DNA of 30,251 bases from JAYEJW01 sp034716535 (GCA_034716535.1 JAYEJW010000418.1:1-30251), one strand, 5' to 3'; positions 1 through 8,191 are shown, numbered from the stretch's first letter. Made by a program: numbers and translations. Notes: generated by a model from the letters alone, not told the origin.

Positions 1-926
1 ATTGCGCAGCTGCAAGCGACGTTTTCGGGCGCGTCGATTGAACAGCTTTTCAGAGACCACCGCGCCCTAGACCGCGCCGCGCTGTGCGCGCAGTCGCCGC
101 TGGCGCTGTCGAACGTGCTCGGCAGCTCACAAACGTATCGCGTGGCGGACTGGATGAACGATGCCATGACCGAACGCATCGAGCTTACCCGCTCGACCCC
201 TTGGACTCCCGACCCCAATGTGAAGCCGAAGGAGGATACGCCGCACCCGCGCATTAAGCATAGCCAACCCCCTGAGGACATCTTCGATTCGGGCAGGTTG
301 AAGCATAGTGACTTGCGAGTGCTGTCGCCCATCAATCAAGCAATGTGGGATCGCGCGGGTTGGTGCGGCACGGGGTTCGCGATGTTTCCCGGCAATCCGC
401 CGATTCCGGAGCTTGTACTACTCTTCAAGGATGCCGACGCCGGGGCAAAGATCTTCCGGGGGTGGATGAAACAGGTGGGAAATGTCACCGCAAAGAGTGG
501 ATTGGCGTCACATTGATACAGAGAATCGATCGCAGAAACCCAGCACATTACCGCGTGGCCATCGGCGTAAATGAACAATCCATGAAGCCTGAACATTTTC
601 GTCGAGGTCAGCAGATGTTGATCGTGTTTCGTCTGAACGATATGACACCAGCCAACGACGCCAATTTGAGCCGATTCCTGGAACTCTACCGAAAAAGCGG
701 CCGGTATCGGCTCTCGCCGGGCCTGATGGGGCCCGGTTACCCGGTGCCTATCGATGAGGGAATCTTGAGCATCGAAAAACGGTACCTGCGAATAGTACCG
801 GCGTGGAAGATCGGGTTGGACGATCCTGCGTGTGGGGCGCTTCAAGGCATAGACGAGCCTTTTATTCCTAACGGGGAAACCGCTGCGCCAATCCTGGAAG
901 TGTTGAAGAGATTTAGGAGTTCATAG
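1..926 (+). pseudogene. 3' part of an unrecognised gene, broken by a frameshift near 475-490
   Basis: The reading frame is open from base 1, so the gene begins outside the window. Frame 1 runs to a stop at 516. Plausible coding sequence then continues in the frame one base back and stops at 926. The two halves join smoothly if one G is restored in the ggtgggaaatgt tract at about 475-487: the upstream part ends GWMKQVG and the downstream part goes on KCHRKEWIGV. The second half contains charged, well-ordered stretches such as NPAHYRVAIGVNEQ and MTPANDANLSRFLELYR, which argues that it was translated. I do not recognise the family; it may be the C-terminal half of a cytoplasmic protein. The break could be a true mutation or a sequencing error in a G run. 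A short alternative GTG start at 115 is possible but is not needed. Confidence 0.55.
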
Positions 927-973
927 CCGAGATGCAGGGTCGCAGCTCTTCGTTTCCGCTCCCGGAATAGCCC

Positions 974-1246
974 TCAGATACAATCAACCTCGCTGACTTG
1001 CTCCTCAGCGGGGCGATGGCCGCGCGAGGCGGCATGGGTTTCGGAGGAGCGGGCGATTTGGGTCATGAGCGACTGGTTCTGCAGGACGTAGAGTGTTTCC
1101 TGCTCCCGCGCCCAGTCTTCGGCGCTCATCACGACGAAGTCCTCCCCGTTACGGCGGGAGACCTTCAGCGGCTCGTGTTCGGAGACGACCTTTTCGACGT
1201 GCTCGTGCAGGTTGTCCCGGAATTTGTTGATTGTGACGGTGTCCAC
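974..1246 (-). CDS. Phd/YefM-family antitoxin, apparently without its toxin
   Basis: This small acidic protein (90 aa from the GTG at 1246) has the layout of Phd/YefM antitoxins: an N-terminal DNA-binding part (TVTINKFRDNLHEHVEKVV), a beta-hairpin (PLKVSRRNGEDFVVMSAEDW) and a flexible C-terminal tail. In this family the N-terminus binds the operator and the C-terminus wraps the toxin. I chose the GTG because the family fold begins there and because a perfect palindrome (1264-1278) lies just upstream; longer in-frame starts at 1288 or 1357 would place that operator inside the gene. No YoeB/Doc-like toxin frame follows the stop at 974. The DNA beyond it is the opposite-strand broken gene. It is therefore probably an orphan antitoxin or a remnant. 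Confidence 0.75.
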   Translation of the reverse strand: MDTVTINKFRDNLHEHVEKVVSEHEPLKVSRRNGEDFVVMSAEDWAREQETLYVLQNQSLMTQIARSSETHAASRGHRPAEEQVSEVDCI

Positions 1247-1263
1247 GCTTTTCTCGCTACTCT

Positions 1264-1278
1264 GACGTACGGTACGTC
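1264..1278. promoter_or_regulatory. Perfect 7+1+7 palindrome upstream of the antitoxin, probable operator
   Basis: GACGTAC-G-GTACGTC is a perfect inverted repeat. It contains two GTAC cores, and a third GTAC lies at 1280-1283. The site is 18 bp upstream of the GTG start of the YefM-like gene. YefM/Phd antitoxins repress themselves by binding short palindromes, and YefM sites have a TGTACA-like core. Its role as an operator is inferred from position and motif. Confidence 0.5.
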
Positions 1279-1438
1279 CGTACAGCATATAGCCCTTAGT
1301 GAGTGCGTGCGCCTCATTCAGCGAGTGGGCTCGCGCGACGTTGCCATCCATGGGCAACTTGGTCCCGGGGTCCCACCCGGGACGACGGCATCGGCGAAAG
1401 CTCGCTGGTTTGGGGCTGCAGAGTACAAGCGAGATAAG

Positions 1439-1464
1439 AAAAAGCCCGCTTTCGCGGGCTTTTT
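1439..1464 (-). terminator. Rho-independent terminator after hdrB
   Basis: The stem is AAAAAGCCCGC / GCGGGCTTTTT with a TTTC loop: 11 bp including the A/T flanks and a GC-rich core. On the minus strand it sits 22 bp after the hdrB stop and is followed by TTTTTCTTATCTC. The A and T runs on both sides mean it could also stop transcription on the plus strand. Confidence 0.9.
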
Positions 1465-1485
1465 GCTGCTGGGGGACGGTAGCGA

Positions 1486-2385
1486 TTACTTCGCCGCCAG
1501 CTCATCCAGCTGCTTCGCGGGGATAACCTGCCCGTCCAGCGCGGCATCCTTCGCCGAGCGTCCGTAGGCAACCGCCATCAGCGTGGAGTAGTAGACCACG
1601 GGCATCTTGAACTTGGTACCGTAGGTCTCGTTGATCTGGTCCTGGTAGACCTCCACGTTCATCTGGCAGACCGGGCAGGGGGTGACGATCATGTCGGCGC
1701 CATGGTCGTAGGCCGCCTCGATAATCCCCTTGACCATCTCCTGGGACTTCTCGGGCTCCGAGAACGCCAGGGCGCCGCCGCAGCATTGCACCTTCTTCTC
1801 GTAACCGGGCAGGGAGTCGCCGCCGAGGGTGTCCACCAGCTTGTCCAGGTACTTGGGATTCTCGTAGGACTCCCCGTGGATCCCGAAGGGGCGGTTGGTC
1901 TGACAGCCCACGTAGCCGGCGATCTTGATGCCTTCGAGCGGCTTCTTGACCTTCTCGCCGATGGCGTCGTAACCGATGTCCTCGATCAGGACCTCGGCCA
2001 TGTGCTTGATCGGGGTGTCGTTCTTGAGCTTGAGACCGGCCTCGGCCAGGGCCTCGTTGGCCTCGGCGAACAGGCTCTGGTCTTCCTCGAGGCGCTCGGC
2101 GGCCTCGCGGGTGGAGAGCCAGCAGGCGGCGCAGGTGGCGACGATGTCCTGGCCGGGATTGTGCTCCTCCGACAGGGCGATGTTACGCGCCGAGAGGGTC
2201 AGGCGCGGCAGCTCGCCGCCGCCGGCGTAGCCGATCGAGGCCGCACAGCAGTTCCAGTCCGGGATTTCGTTGAGCTGGATGTCCAGCTCCTCGCACATGG
2301 TCTGGACCGAGGTCAGGTAATTGGACGAGGACGCGCCTTTCTGGGAGGAGCATCCGGGGTAAAAGGAGTATTCATGCTTTGCCAT
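1486..2385 (-). CDS. hdrB: Heterodisulfide reductase subunit B-like protein (HdrB), Qmo-associated
   Basis: The 299-aa protein has two CCG domains. The first has C12, C46-C47 and C85-x-x-C88, matching the CCG spacing that in HdrB binds a noncubane [4Fe-4S] centre. The second has GCQTNRP near residue 162, QCCGG near 200 and CPVCQ near 237. In methanogens HdrB is the heterodisulfide-reducing subunit. In sulfur bacteria HdrB-like proteins are thought to be the thiol/disulfide or electron-exit site of Hdr-like complexes. There are no membrane segments, so it is cytoplasmic. GGAG lies 12 nt before the ATG. It is the last gene of qmoA-qmoB-hdrC-hdrB, 16 bp after hdrC, and is followed by a strong terminator. 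Confidence 0.9.
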   Translation of the reverse strand: MAKHEYSFYPGCSSQKGASSSNYLTSVQTMCEELDIQLNEIPDWNCCAASIGYAGGGELPRLTLSARNIALSEEHNPGQDIVATCAACWLSTREAAERLEEDQSLFAEANEALAEAGLKLKNDTPIKHMAEVLIEDIGYDAIGEKVKKPLEGIKIAGYVGCQTNRPFGIHGESYENPKYLDKLVDTLGGDSLPGYEKKVQCCGGALAFSEPEKSQEMVKGIIEAAYDHGADMIVTPCPVCQMNVEVYQDQINETYGTKFKMPVVYYSTLMAVAYGRSAKDAALDGQVIPAKQLDELAAK

Positions 2386-2401
2386 GGATGTTGATCTCCG
2401 C

Positions 2402-3028
2402 TCAGGCGCCGTGCTGCTCGATGCGCTTGTCTTCGAGCTCCTGGGCCTTCTTGATGGCCTTCTGGAATCCGCTCAGGTCCTTGACCGCATGACCGCCCAG
2501 GATCTCCATGGGATTCATGCGCTTGGTCTTCGTCATGCCCAGACCGACGTCCTTCATCTTCAGGGCGGTCTTGACGCCCTCGCCGAAACCGTTCATGAAG
2601 TACAGGGACATGCCGAGCTTGAGCTCATTGACCCGGCCCTTCTTCATCAGGTTGTCCCAGAACATCTGCGCGAACTTGGAGGTGGGCTGGTTCCCGGGGA
2701 CCAGTCCGAGACGCTTCGCGTAGTGTGCCAGGCCGTGCATGATGTGGGTGATGGGCAGCTCGCGCGGGCAGCGCACGATGCAGTTGTAGCAGGAGGTGCA
2801 CATCCACATGGAATCGGAGCCCAGGACCTCATCGCGCTTTCCGGCCCGGATCATCATGAAGATTTCCTGCGGCGGGTGTTCCCAAAACTTGCCAAGGGGG
2901 CAGGAGCCGGAGCACACCCCGCACTGCATGCACATCTTGACCCAATCGCCTTCCTCGACGTTCGCCTCAACCTCCTTCAGGAAGTTGTTGCGATATTTCT
3001 CGGCCATTGCTTGGTTCGTATCGCTCAT
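2402..3028 (-). CDS. hdrC: Heterodisulfide reductase subunit C-like ferredoxin protein (HdrC)
   Basis: The 208-aa protein carries two [4Fe-4S] motifs: C33-x2-C36-x2-C39-x3-C43-P and C77-x2-C80-x2-C83-x3-C87-P. This is the HdrC pattern, which wires electrons between the HdrA-type flavoprotein and HdrB. It has no C-terminal membrane domain, unlike QmoC, which fuses an HdrC part to an HdrE-like cytochrome b part. I chose the ATG at 3028 because the protein then starts MSDTNQAMAEK and an AGAGGA element lies upstream. A longer start at 3064 would read into the palindromic repeat at 3045-3108 and is unlikely. The qmoB stop is about 83 bp upstream, and the gap is filled mostly by that repeat. Confidence 0.9.
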   Translation of the reverse strand: MSDTNQAMAEKYRNNFLKEVEANVEEGDWVKMCMQCGVCSGSCPLGKFWEHPPQEIFMMIRAGKRDEVLGSDSMWMCTSCYNCIVRCPRELPITHIMHGLAHYAKRLGLVPGNQPTSKFAQMFWDNLMKKGRVNELKLGMSLYFMNGFGEGVKTALKMKDVGLGMTKTKRMNPMEILGGHAVKDLSGFQKAIKKAQELEDKRIEQHGA

Positions 3029-3044
3029 AATTCGGTATTCCTCT

Positions 3045-3108
3045 GTAGGGTGGGCATGGCCCACCGATTCGCTTGGTTATTCCGATCGGTGGGCGGTGCC
3101 CACCCTAC
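3045..3108. repeat. 64-bp palindromic (REP/MITE-like) element between qmoB and hdrC
   Basis: The ends are perfect 11-bp inverted repeats: GTAGGGTGGGC at 3045-3055 and GCCCACCCTAC at 3098-3108. Inside them is a second pair, GCCCACCGAT (3059-3068) and ATCGGTGGGC (3085-3094), so the whole element can fold as a long hairpin. Palindromes beginning GTAGGGTGGGC are known as dispersed repeats in many proteobacterial genomes. It begins 3 bp after the qmoB stop and ends about 16 bp before the hdrC start, so it sits inside the operon. Confidence 0.8.
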
Positions 3109-3111
3109 GAA

Positions 3112-5397
3112 CTAGAACTTGAACGGGCTCATGCCGATCTTCTCCACGGTCTCGGCCATGTCGTTGATCAACTGCGGCGCTCGCTTGATGTCGGTGATGG
3201 CCACCTCGTAGACGGCCACGCGCTCCGGCTCCAGGTTCAGCGACTCCAATGTGTCGCCCACCTTACTCATGCGCTCGGCCGCAATCGCGGAGCCGCGCAC
3301 GAAGTGGCACTGGTAGTCCTCGTCGCGGCGGCAGCCCATGAGCACGATGCCGTCGTAGCCCGAATTCAGGGCGTCCGTGATCCAGGACAGGCTCACCGAG
3401 CCGAGGCAGCGCACAGGGATGACGCGGGCAAAAGGCGTGAGCTCCTCGCCGGCCTGCGCGGCCATGTCGAGCGCCGGGTAGGCGTCGTTCTCGCAGGCCA
3501 GGGCCAGGATGCGGGGCTTCTCCTCGAACTCGTCCGGGATCTCCACGTTCTTGATCTGCTGATTGACCGTGTCGATGGAGTAGTTCTCGAAGGAGATGAC
3601 GCGCACCGGGCAGGCGCCCATGCAGGTGCCGCAGCGGCGGCAGCGGGACTCGTTGAACAGGGGGTAGCGCTTCTCGTCCTCGTTGATGGCGCCGAAGGGG
3701 CACTCCACCGTGCAGCGCTTGCACTGGGTGCAGCCTTCCTTGCGGAAGCTCGGATAAGAGAGATCACCCACGCGCGGGTGAGCGGCTGAACCTCTGGCGG
3801 CGTTTTCGGCGGCCTGGATGGCCTTCATGGTGGCGCCGACCGCGTCCTCCATAGCCTGCTTCATGTCCATGGGACGGCGCACGGGACCGGCGGCGTAGAT
3901 GCCGGTACGGCGGGTCTCGTAGGGGAAGCAGATGAAGTGGGAGTCGACGAAGCCGTACTTGAGCTGCGGCAGGTCAGTGCCCTGGCGGTAGTCCAGGTTC
4001 AGGATGGACGGCGGGGCGACTTCCAGGATCGCCTGGGCCTTGGCCTTCTCCTCCTCGTCCTCCGCCTCGTCCACCGCGAGCTGGGCGTACGGGTCGGGGC
4101 CCACGTGGGGCACCTGTCCGGTGGCGAGCACCACCAGGTCGCAGTCCATTTCGGTGTCTTCGTTCAGGATCAGGTCCTTGAACTTGACCTTCAGGTCACC
4201 GCCGTCGGCGACCACCTCCGAGACCTTGCCCTTGGAGAAGGTCACCTGGGCCTGCTGGCCGGAGCGGTAGAAGTCCTCGCCCGCAGCGCCGGGGGTGCGC
4301 AGATCGTCGAACAGGACGGTGGCGTCGCAGCCAGGGTTCTGCGCCTTGAAGTACATCGCCTGCTTGATGGACTCGGTGCAGCAGAAGCCGGAGCAGTAGG
4401 GCAGGTGGCCCTCCTTCTCGGAGCGCTGACCGGCGCACTGGACGAAGGCGACCGACTTGACCTCCTTGCCGTCGGACGGGCGCTTGAGGGGTGCACCGTT
4501 TGCCTCCTTGGCCAGCTTTTCGAGCTCGAAATTGGTGACCACGTCCGGGGTCTTTCCATAGGCGAATTCCGGCAGCTTGTTCGCGTCGTACGGCTTGTAG
4601 TCGGTGGCCTGGACGATGGCGCCGAAGTTCTCGGTGGCCGTACTGCCGGACTCGGTGCTGATGTCCGCGGAGAAGCGGCCGGGGGCGCCGGAGGTCTTGG
4701 TGATCTTGGCGTTCAAATGAACCCTGATGCGGGAATCCGCCTCGATCTGGGCGACCATCTCGTCGATGCCCGGGTCTTCCGGCTGTGGCAGGTCCGCCTT
4801 TTTGCTGTTGGGCACGTCGACGGCCGCGGCCCGGAAGGGCACACGCTTGTAAAGATCGGCCCAGACGCCCCCGAGCTTGGCCTCTTCCGCCACCAGGTGG
4901 ACGGGGTAGCCGGCCTTCGCCGCCTCGATGGAGGAGGTCATACCGGTGACGCCGCCACCGACCACCAGCAGAGTCTTGTTGAGTGTCTGCTCACCTGAGG
5001 GAGAAGGCTGGGTCATGAACTTGACCTCGGCACAGGCCATGCGGATGTAGTCGTCCGCCATCTCCTGTGTGGTCTCCTGGTGCTCGTCCCCCTCGGGACG
5101 CAACCAGATGACGCCCTCGCGTAGGTTGGCGCGGGACATGGCCACGTCGGTGAAGTTGAAGGCCTCCACCTTGGCGCGCCGCGAGCAGGCGGCGATCATG
5201 ATGTGGTTGGCGCCATTGTTGTCGATGTCGTCCCGGATCATCGCCACGCCTTCCTTACTGCACAGCATCTCGTGCTGCTTGACCTCGGCCATCTTGCCGT
5301 CGCGCTTCGCTGTAGTCTCGAGCTGACCTGCGTCGAGGCGCTCGCCGATGCCGCAGCCGGTGCAGATGTAACCGGCAAATTTCTTCTCGTCTGCCAT
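3112..5397 (-). CDS. qmoB: QmoB: HdrA/MvhD-like flavo-iron-sulfur protein
   Basis: This 761-aa protein has the full QmoB layout. The N-terminal segment begins with C12-x2-C15. An FAD Rossmann fold has GGGVTGMTSS near residue 147. An HdrA-type cysteine segment (QCAGQRS ... YCSGFCC) lies around 319-342. Two [4Fe-4S] ferredoxin motifs follow (CTQCKRCTVECP and CRRCGTCMGACP) around 557-598. An MvhD-like domain fills the C-terminus from about 626. Qmo complexes exchange electrons between APS reductase and the quinone pool; other Hdr-like complexes bifurcate electrons. I chose the ATG at 5397 (MADEKKFAG): GGAGGG lies just upstream and overlaps the qmoA stop, and 761 aa matches the family. The longer start at 5433 would overlap qmoA. 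The gene is cytoplasmic, with no TM helices. Confidence 0.93.
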   Translation of the reverse strand: MADEKKFAGYICTGCGIGERLDAGQLETTAKRDGKMAEVKQHEMLCSKEGVAMIRDDIDNNGANHIMIAACSRRAKVEAFNFTDVAMSRANLREGVIWLRPEGDEHQETTQEMADDYIRMACAEVKFMTQPSPSGEQTLNKTLLVVGGGVTGMTSSIEAAKAGYPVHLVAEEAKLGGVWADLYKRVPFRAAAVDVPNSKKADLPQPEDPGIDEMVAQIEADSRIRVHLNAKITKTSGAPGRFSADISTESGSTATENFGAIVQATDYKPYDANKLPEFAYGKTPDVVTNFELEKLAKEANGAPLKRPSDGKEVKSVAFVQCAGQRSEKEGHLPYCSGFCCTESIKQAMYFKAQNPGCDATVLFDDLRTPGAAGEDFYRSGQQAQVTFSKGKVSEVVADGGDLKVKFKDLILNEDTEMDCDLVVLATGQVPHVGPDPYAQLAVDEAEDEEEKAKAQAILEVAPPSILNLDYRQGTDLPQLKYGFVDSHFICFPYETRRTGIYAAGPVRRPMDMKQAMEDAVGATMKAIQAAENAARGSAAHPRVGDLSYPSFRKEGCTQCKRCTVECPFGAINEDEKRYPLFNESRCRRCGTCMGACPVRVISFENYSIDTVNQQIKNVEIPDEFEEKPRILALACENDAYPALDMAAQAGEELTPFARVIPVRCLGSVSLSWITDALNSGYDGIVLMGCRRDEDYQCHFVRGSAIAAERMSKVGDTLESLNLEPERVAVYEVAITDIKRAPQLINDMAETVEKIGMSPFKF

Positions 5398-5401
5398 GAT
5401 C

Positions 5402-6685
5402 TTAACCCTCCACTCCGGCCGCACCGTTGACAACCTGGATGGCGCGTAGCGCCGCTCCCGTGGCGTGCTGGACGGAACGGTTCACGTCGAGCGCATCGGA
5501 CGCGCTGCCCGCGGCAAAGACACCGCCGTTCTCGGGCGCGGCCTCGATGAAGCCCTCGCGGTTGATAACGATATCGACCGGGAAGCTGTCCTTGTCCACT
5601 GACGGCTCCATACCGATGGCCAGGACCACCAGGTCGTGCTCGTCCGCGAAACGGTTGTAGCCCTCGGTGTCCACGCCGTGGACCACAGGGCGCTTGTCCG
5701 TGCCCTCGACAATCGAGGCGGGCTTGGACTTGATGAACTTGACCTGCGGGATGGCCTGGACCTTCTCGTAGAAGTCCTCGAAGCGGTCGATGGCGCGGAT
5801 GTCAATGTAGTAGACGCTGATGTCCGCGTCCTCGCCGTAGGCGTCGCTCACATAGGTGCACTGCTTCAGCGAGGCCATGCAGCAGATGCGCGAGCAGTGC
5901 AACAGGTGGTTGCGGTCGCGCGATCCGGCGCACTGAATGAAGGCAACCTTCTTGGCCTCCTCGCCGTCCGAGGGCCGCACGATCTTGCCGTCCGTGGGAC
6001 CGCCGGGATCGGCCATGCGCTCGAACTCGACTGAGGTGACGACGTTATCGAAGCGGTCGTAGCCGTAAGGCTGGATCTTTGCCGCATCGTAGGGCTGCCA
6101 ACCTGTGGCCCAGATCACCGCGCCACAGGGGAAGTCGATGGTCTCCTCGGCCATGTCCAGATCCACGGCCTCGTACTTGCAGGCATCTTTCGCCTTCTGC
6201 GCATCATCGGTGCCGATGATGCGCGGGTCCAGCACGTAGAGCGCCGGGTGGGCCATACGGTAAGGCAGATAGGCGCCCTTGCGCTTGGACAGGCCATAGT
6301 TGTAGTCGTCGTCGAACTCGGCCTCGACGGCTTTGGCGCAGTCGCCGCAAGCGGTGCAGTTCTCGTTCACGTACCGCGGGGAAAGCTTGACGGAGGCGGT
6401 GTAGCTCCCTTTCTCGCCCTTGATACCCGTCACCTCAGCCATAGTTAGGATCGTAAGGTTCGGGTTCATCTTGCTGCGGCGCTGGTTGATCTCCAGACCA
6501 CAGGTGGGGAAGCAGAGCTTCGGGAAGTACTTGTAGAGCTGGGAGACACGGCCGCCCAGGTAGGGGCGCTTTTCAACCAGCACGACCTGTTTCCCGGTCT
6601 CGGCGGCTTCCAACGCGGCGGTCATGCCGCTGATGCCACCACCGACCACCAGGATGGTCTCGTTGGTCGCGACGACTTCCGTCAT
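5402..6685 (-). CDS. qmoA: QmoA: HdrA-like FAD protein of the quinone-interacting oxidoreductase
   Basis: This 427-aa protein starts with an FAD-binding Rossmann motif (GGGISGMTAALEA from residue 15), followed by the HdrA motif LGGRVSQLYKYFPKLCFPTC. A CTACGDC iron-sulfur motif lies near 110-116. QCAGSRD ... HCSRICC lies near 250-271, as in HdrA/QmoA. At about 420 aa it is QmoA rather than the longer HdrA. It is the first gene of the operon, with GGAGG 8 nt before the ATG, and it meets qmoB at a 4-bp gap. In Qmo the two flavoproteins relay electrons toward QmoC. Here hdrC-hdrB follow instead. No aprBA or sat gene lies in the window, so the partner enzyme must be encoded elsewhere. Confidence 0.92.
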   Translation of the reverse strand: MTEVVATNETILVVGGGISGMTAALEAAETGKQVVLVEKRPYLGGRVSQLYKYFPKLCFPTCGLEINQRRSKMNPNLTILTMAEVTGIKGEKGSYTASVKLSPRYVNENCTACGDCAKAVEAEFDDDYNYGLSKRKGAYLPYRMAHPALYVLDPRIIGTDDAQKAKDACKYEAVDLDMAEETIDFPCGAVIWATGWQPYDAAKIQPYGYDRFDNVVTSVEFERMADPGGPTDGKIVRPSDGEEAKKVAFIQCAGSRDRNHLLHCSRICCMASLKQCTYVSDAYGEDADISVYYIDIRAIDRFEDFYEKVQAIPQVKFIKSKPASIVEGTDKRPVVHGVDTEGYNRFADEHDLVVLAIGMEPSVDKDSFPVDIVINREGFIEAAPENGGVFAAGSASDALDVNRSVQHATGAALRAIQVVNGAAGVEG

Positions 6686-7306
6686 GGACTTTCCTCCGTC
6701 TTAGCGGAATGGATCTGGCGAAAAACCCAGCGATATCGACGATGTGCGACGTCCCGGGCTGTTCGGTGACTGGGGGATCGATCGGACCCCATATATCAGA
6801 ACTCGTTAAGATACCTTCCTTCTTGTGCTTCGGCTAGCCGCGGAGCGCGATGTTCCCATCGTATTTTTCGATACTTTGATAGACGGGCGTTATAGACGCA
6901 CGGCCGCTCCGCCGGTTCCGTCCGGTGATTCCGTCGTCTGCGCATCGGTCCGCGTCCCGGGTTTTCGTCCGCGCGGAAGGCTTGGAGCTGGTAGCGGGAA
7001 TGAGAATGACCCTGTCTGGGGGCGGCGCGGCAATGAGTCGTGCACGAAGACGCGCTCAGCAGGCTCCGAGAGTTCGGCGAGCCCGGGGCCAAGTGACGCA
7101 ATTTGTCGATTCGACATCGATCTTGCTTCCGGTCTCTCCCAGAATCACATTGCAGAGCTCGTGGACCTGTTGCGTATCCACGCCAGTCTCGCCCAGCTCA
7201 AGCGCCTTCGTGAGGAGATCGACCTGCTCCTCGACCAGGGAGCAATTCGGTGATTCCCGTCCGAAAGGCGCCGGACGTCCAGTACATCCTCGCCCTGCGG
7301 AATCGG
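6686..7306. other. Long region upstream of qmoA without a secure gene
   Basis: These 621 bp lie between the qmoA start and the hisG stop. They must hold the qmo promoter and the end of the hisG transcript, but I cannot place a convincing -35/-10 pair. The plus-strand frame ending at 7253 has a helical, leucine-rich tail (about 7105-7253, with LRIHASLAQLKRLREEIDLL) that could be a coiled coil. Its upstream part looks non-coding, and there is no start codon with a ribosome site near the good part. It may be a gene remnant or chance. An imperfect palindrome lies at 6773-6790. Confidence 0.4.
6773..6790. promoter_or_regulatory. Imperfect palindrome upstream of qmoA, possible operator
   Basis: GGGGATCGATCGGACCCC has GGGG/CCCC arms around an almost symmetric GATC-rich centre with one A/A mismatch. 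It lies 88-105 bp before the qmoA ATG, where a regulator could bind. No regulator gene is adjacent, so the role is a guess from position. Confidence 0.2.
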
Positions 7307-8191
7307 CTACTCGATGATCTTGTTGATGGGCATCTCGATGATGCCCCGGGCACCAGCCGCGGACAGCCTCGGGATCAGGCTGCGAACCAGCTTCTCTTCC
7401 ACGACCGTGCTCACGTCCACCCAGTTTTCATCGGCAAGGGTGGACACAGTGGGCGTACCCAGGGCAGGGAGCAAACCGAGGACCTCGTCCACTCGGTCTC
7501 TGTGGACATTCATGGCCAGGGTGACCCGGGTGGCGGCCGCGATCGCGCCCTTGAGCAGCATCAATAACCGCTCTATCTTGCTGCTCTTCCAATCGTTGCC
7601 GAGCGCCTCGTGGTTGCCGATAAAGCGCGGCGTGCTCTCCAGCACCACGTGCATGACCTTGAGGCTGTTGGCGCGCAGGCTGGAACCGGTCTCCGACACA
7701 TCTACGATGGCGTCCGCCAGGATGGGAGGCTTGACCTCGGTTGCGCCCCAGGAGAACTCCACATCCGCACGGACTCCGTGCTCTTTCAGGAAGCGCTGGG
7801 TCATTCCCACCGCCTCCGTAGCGATGCGCTTTCCCTCCAGGTCTCCGACACTGTCGAGTTCCGAACCCTCTTTCGAGGCCATCACCCATCGCACCGTTCC
7901 GTAGTTGGGCCATGGAGCCTTCAAGTCGGCCAACTCCACGACATCGGCACCGGTCTCCAGGATCCAGTCCAGGCCGGTGATGGCGCAGTCCAGCACCCCC
8001 AGCTCCACATAGCGGGCCATCTCCTGGGGGCGAATCAGGATGCACTGTATTTCAGGGTCGTCGATATCGGGGTAATAAGAGCGGCCTGAGATACGCAGGT
8101 TGAAGCCGGCCAATGCGAAGAGCTTTTTGGTGGTCTCCTGCAGGCTGCCCTTGGGGATGCCGATGCGCAGGCTTTTCTCGTCGGTGTTCAT
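7307..8191 (-). CDS. hisG: ATP phosphoribosyltransferase, long form (HisG)
   Basis: HisG joins ATP and PRPP to make phosphoribosyl-ATP, the first step of histidine synthesis, and is inhibited by histidine. The 294-aa length and the C-terminal ACT-like regulatory domain (about residues 225-294, ending GARGIIEMPINKII) mark the long form, which needs no HisZ. The N-terminus has the family motif RIGIPKGSLQ, and the PRPP-loop region lies around 170 (VDVSETGSSLRAN). It stands alone: no other his gene is in the window. AGGAG lies about 13 nt before the ATG, and the gene is separated from the glycosyltransferase gene upstream by 142 bp that probably holds its promoter. Confidence 0.95.
   Translation of the reverse strand: MNTDEKSLRIGIPKGSLQETTKKLFALAGFNLRISGRSYYPDIDDPEIQCILIRPQEMARYVELGVLDCAITGLDWILETGADVVELADLKAPWPNYGTVRWVMASKEGSELDSVGDLEGKRIATEAVGMTQRFLKEHGVRADVEFSWGATEVKPPILADAIVDVSETGSSLRANSLKVMHVVLESTPRFIGNHEALGNDWKSSKIERLLMLLKGAIAAATRVTLAMNVHRDRVDEVLGLLPALGTPTVSTLADENWVDVSTVVEEKLVRSLIPRLSAAGARGIIEMPINKIIE

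Noticed and set aside
1702..2394. 230-codon plus-strand frame opposite hdrB
   Set aside because: It is the shadow of a gene with an intact pair of CCG motifs; no domain is visible.
3937..4998. 353-codon plus-strand frame opposite qmoB
   Set aside because: The minus strand holds the full QmoB motif set; the plus frame is rich in G, V, L and R, as expected from antisense GC-rich DNA.
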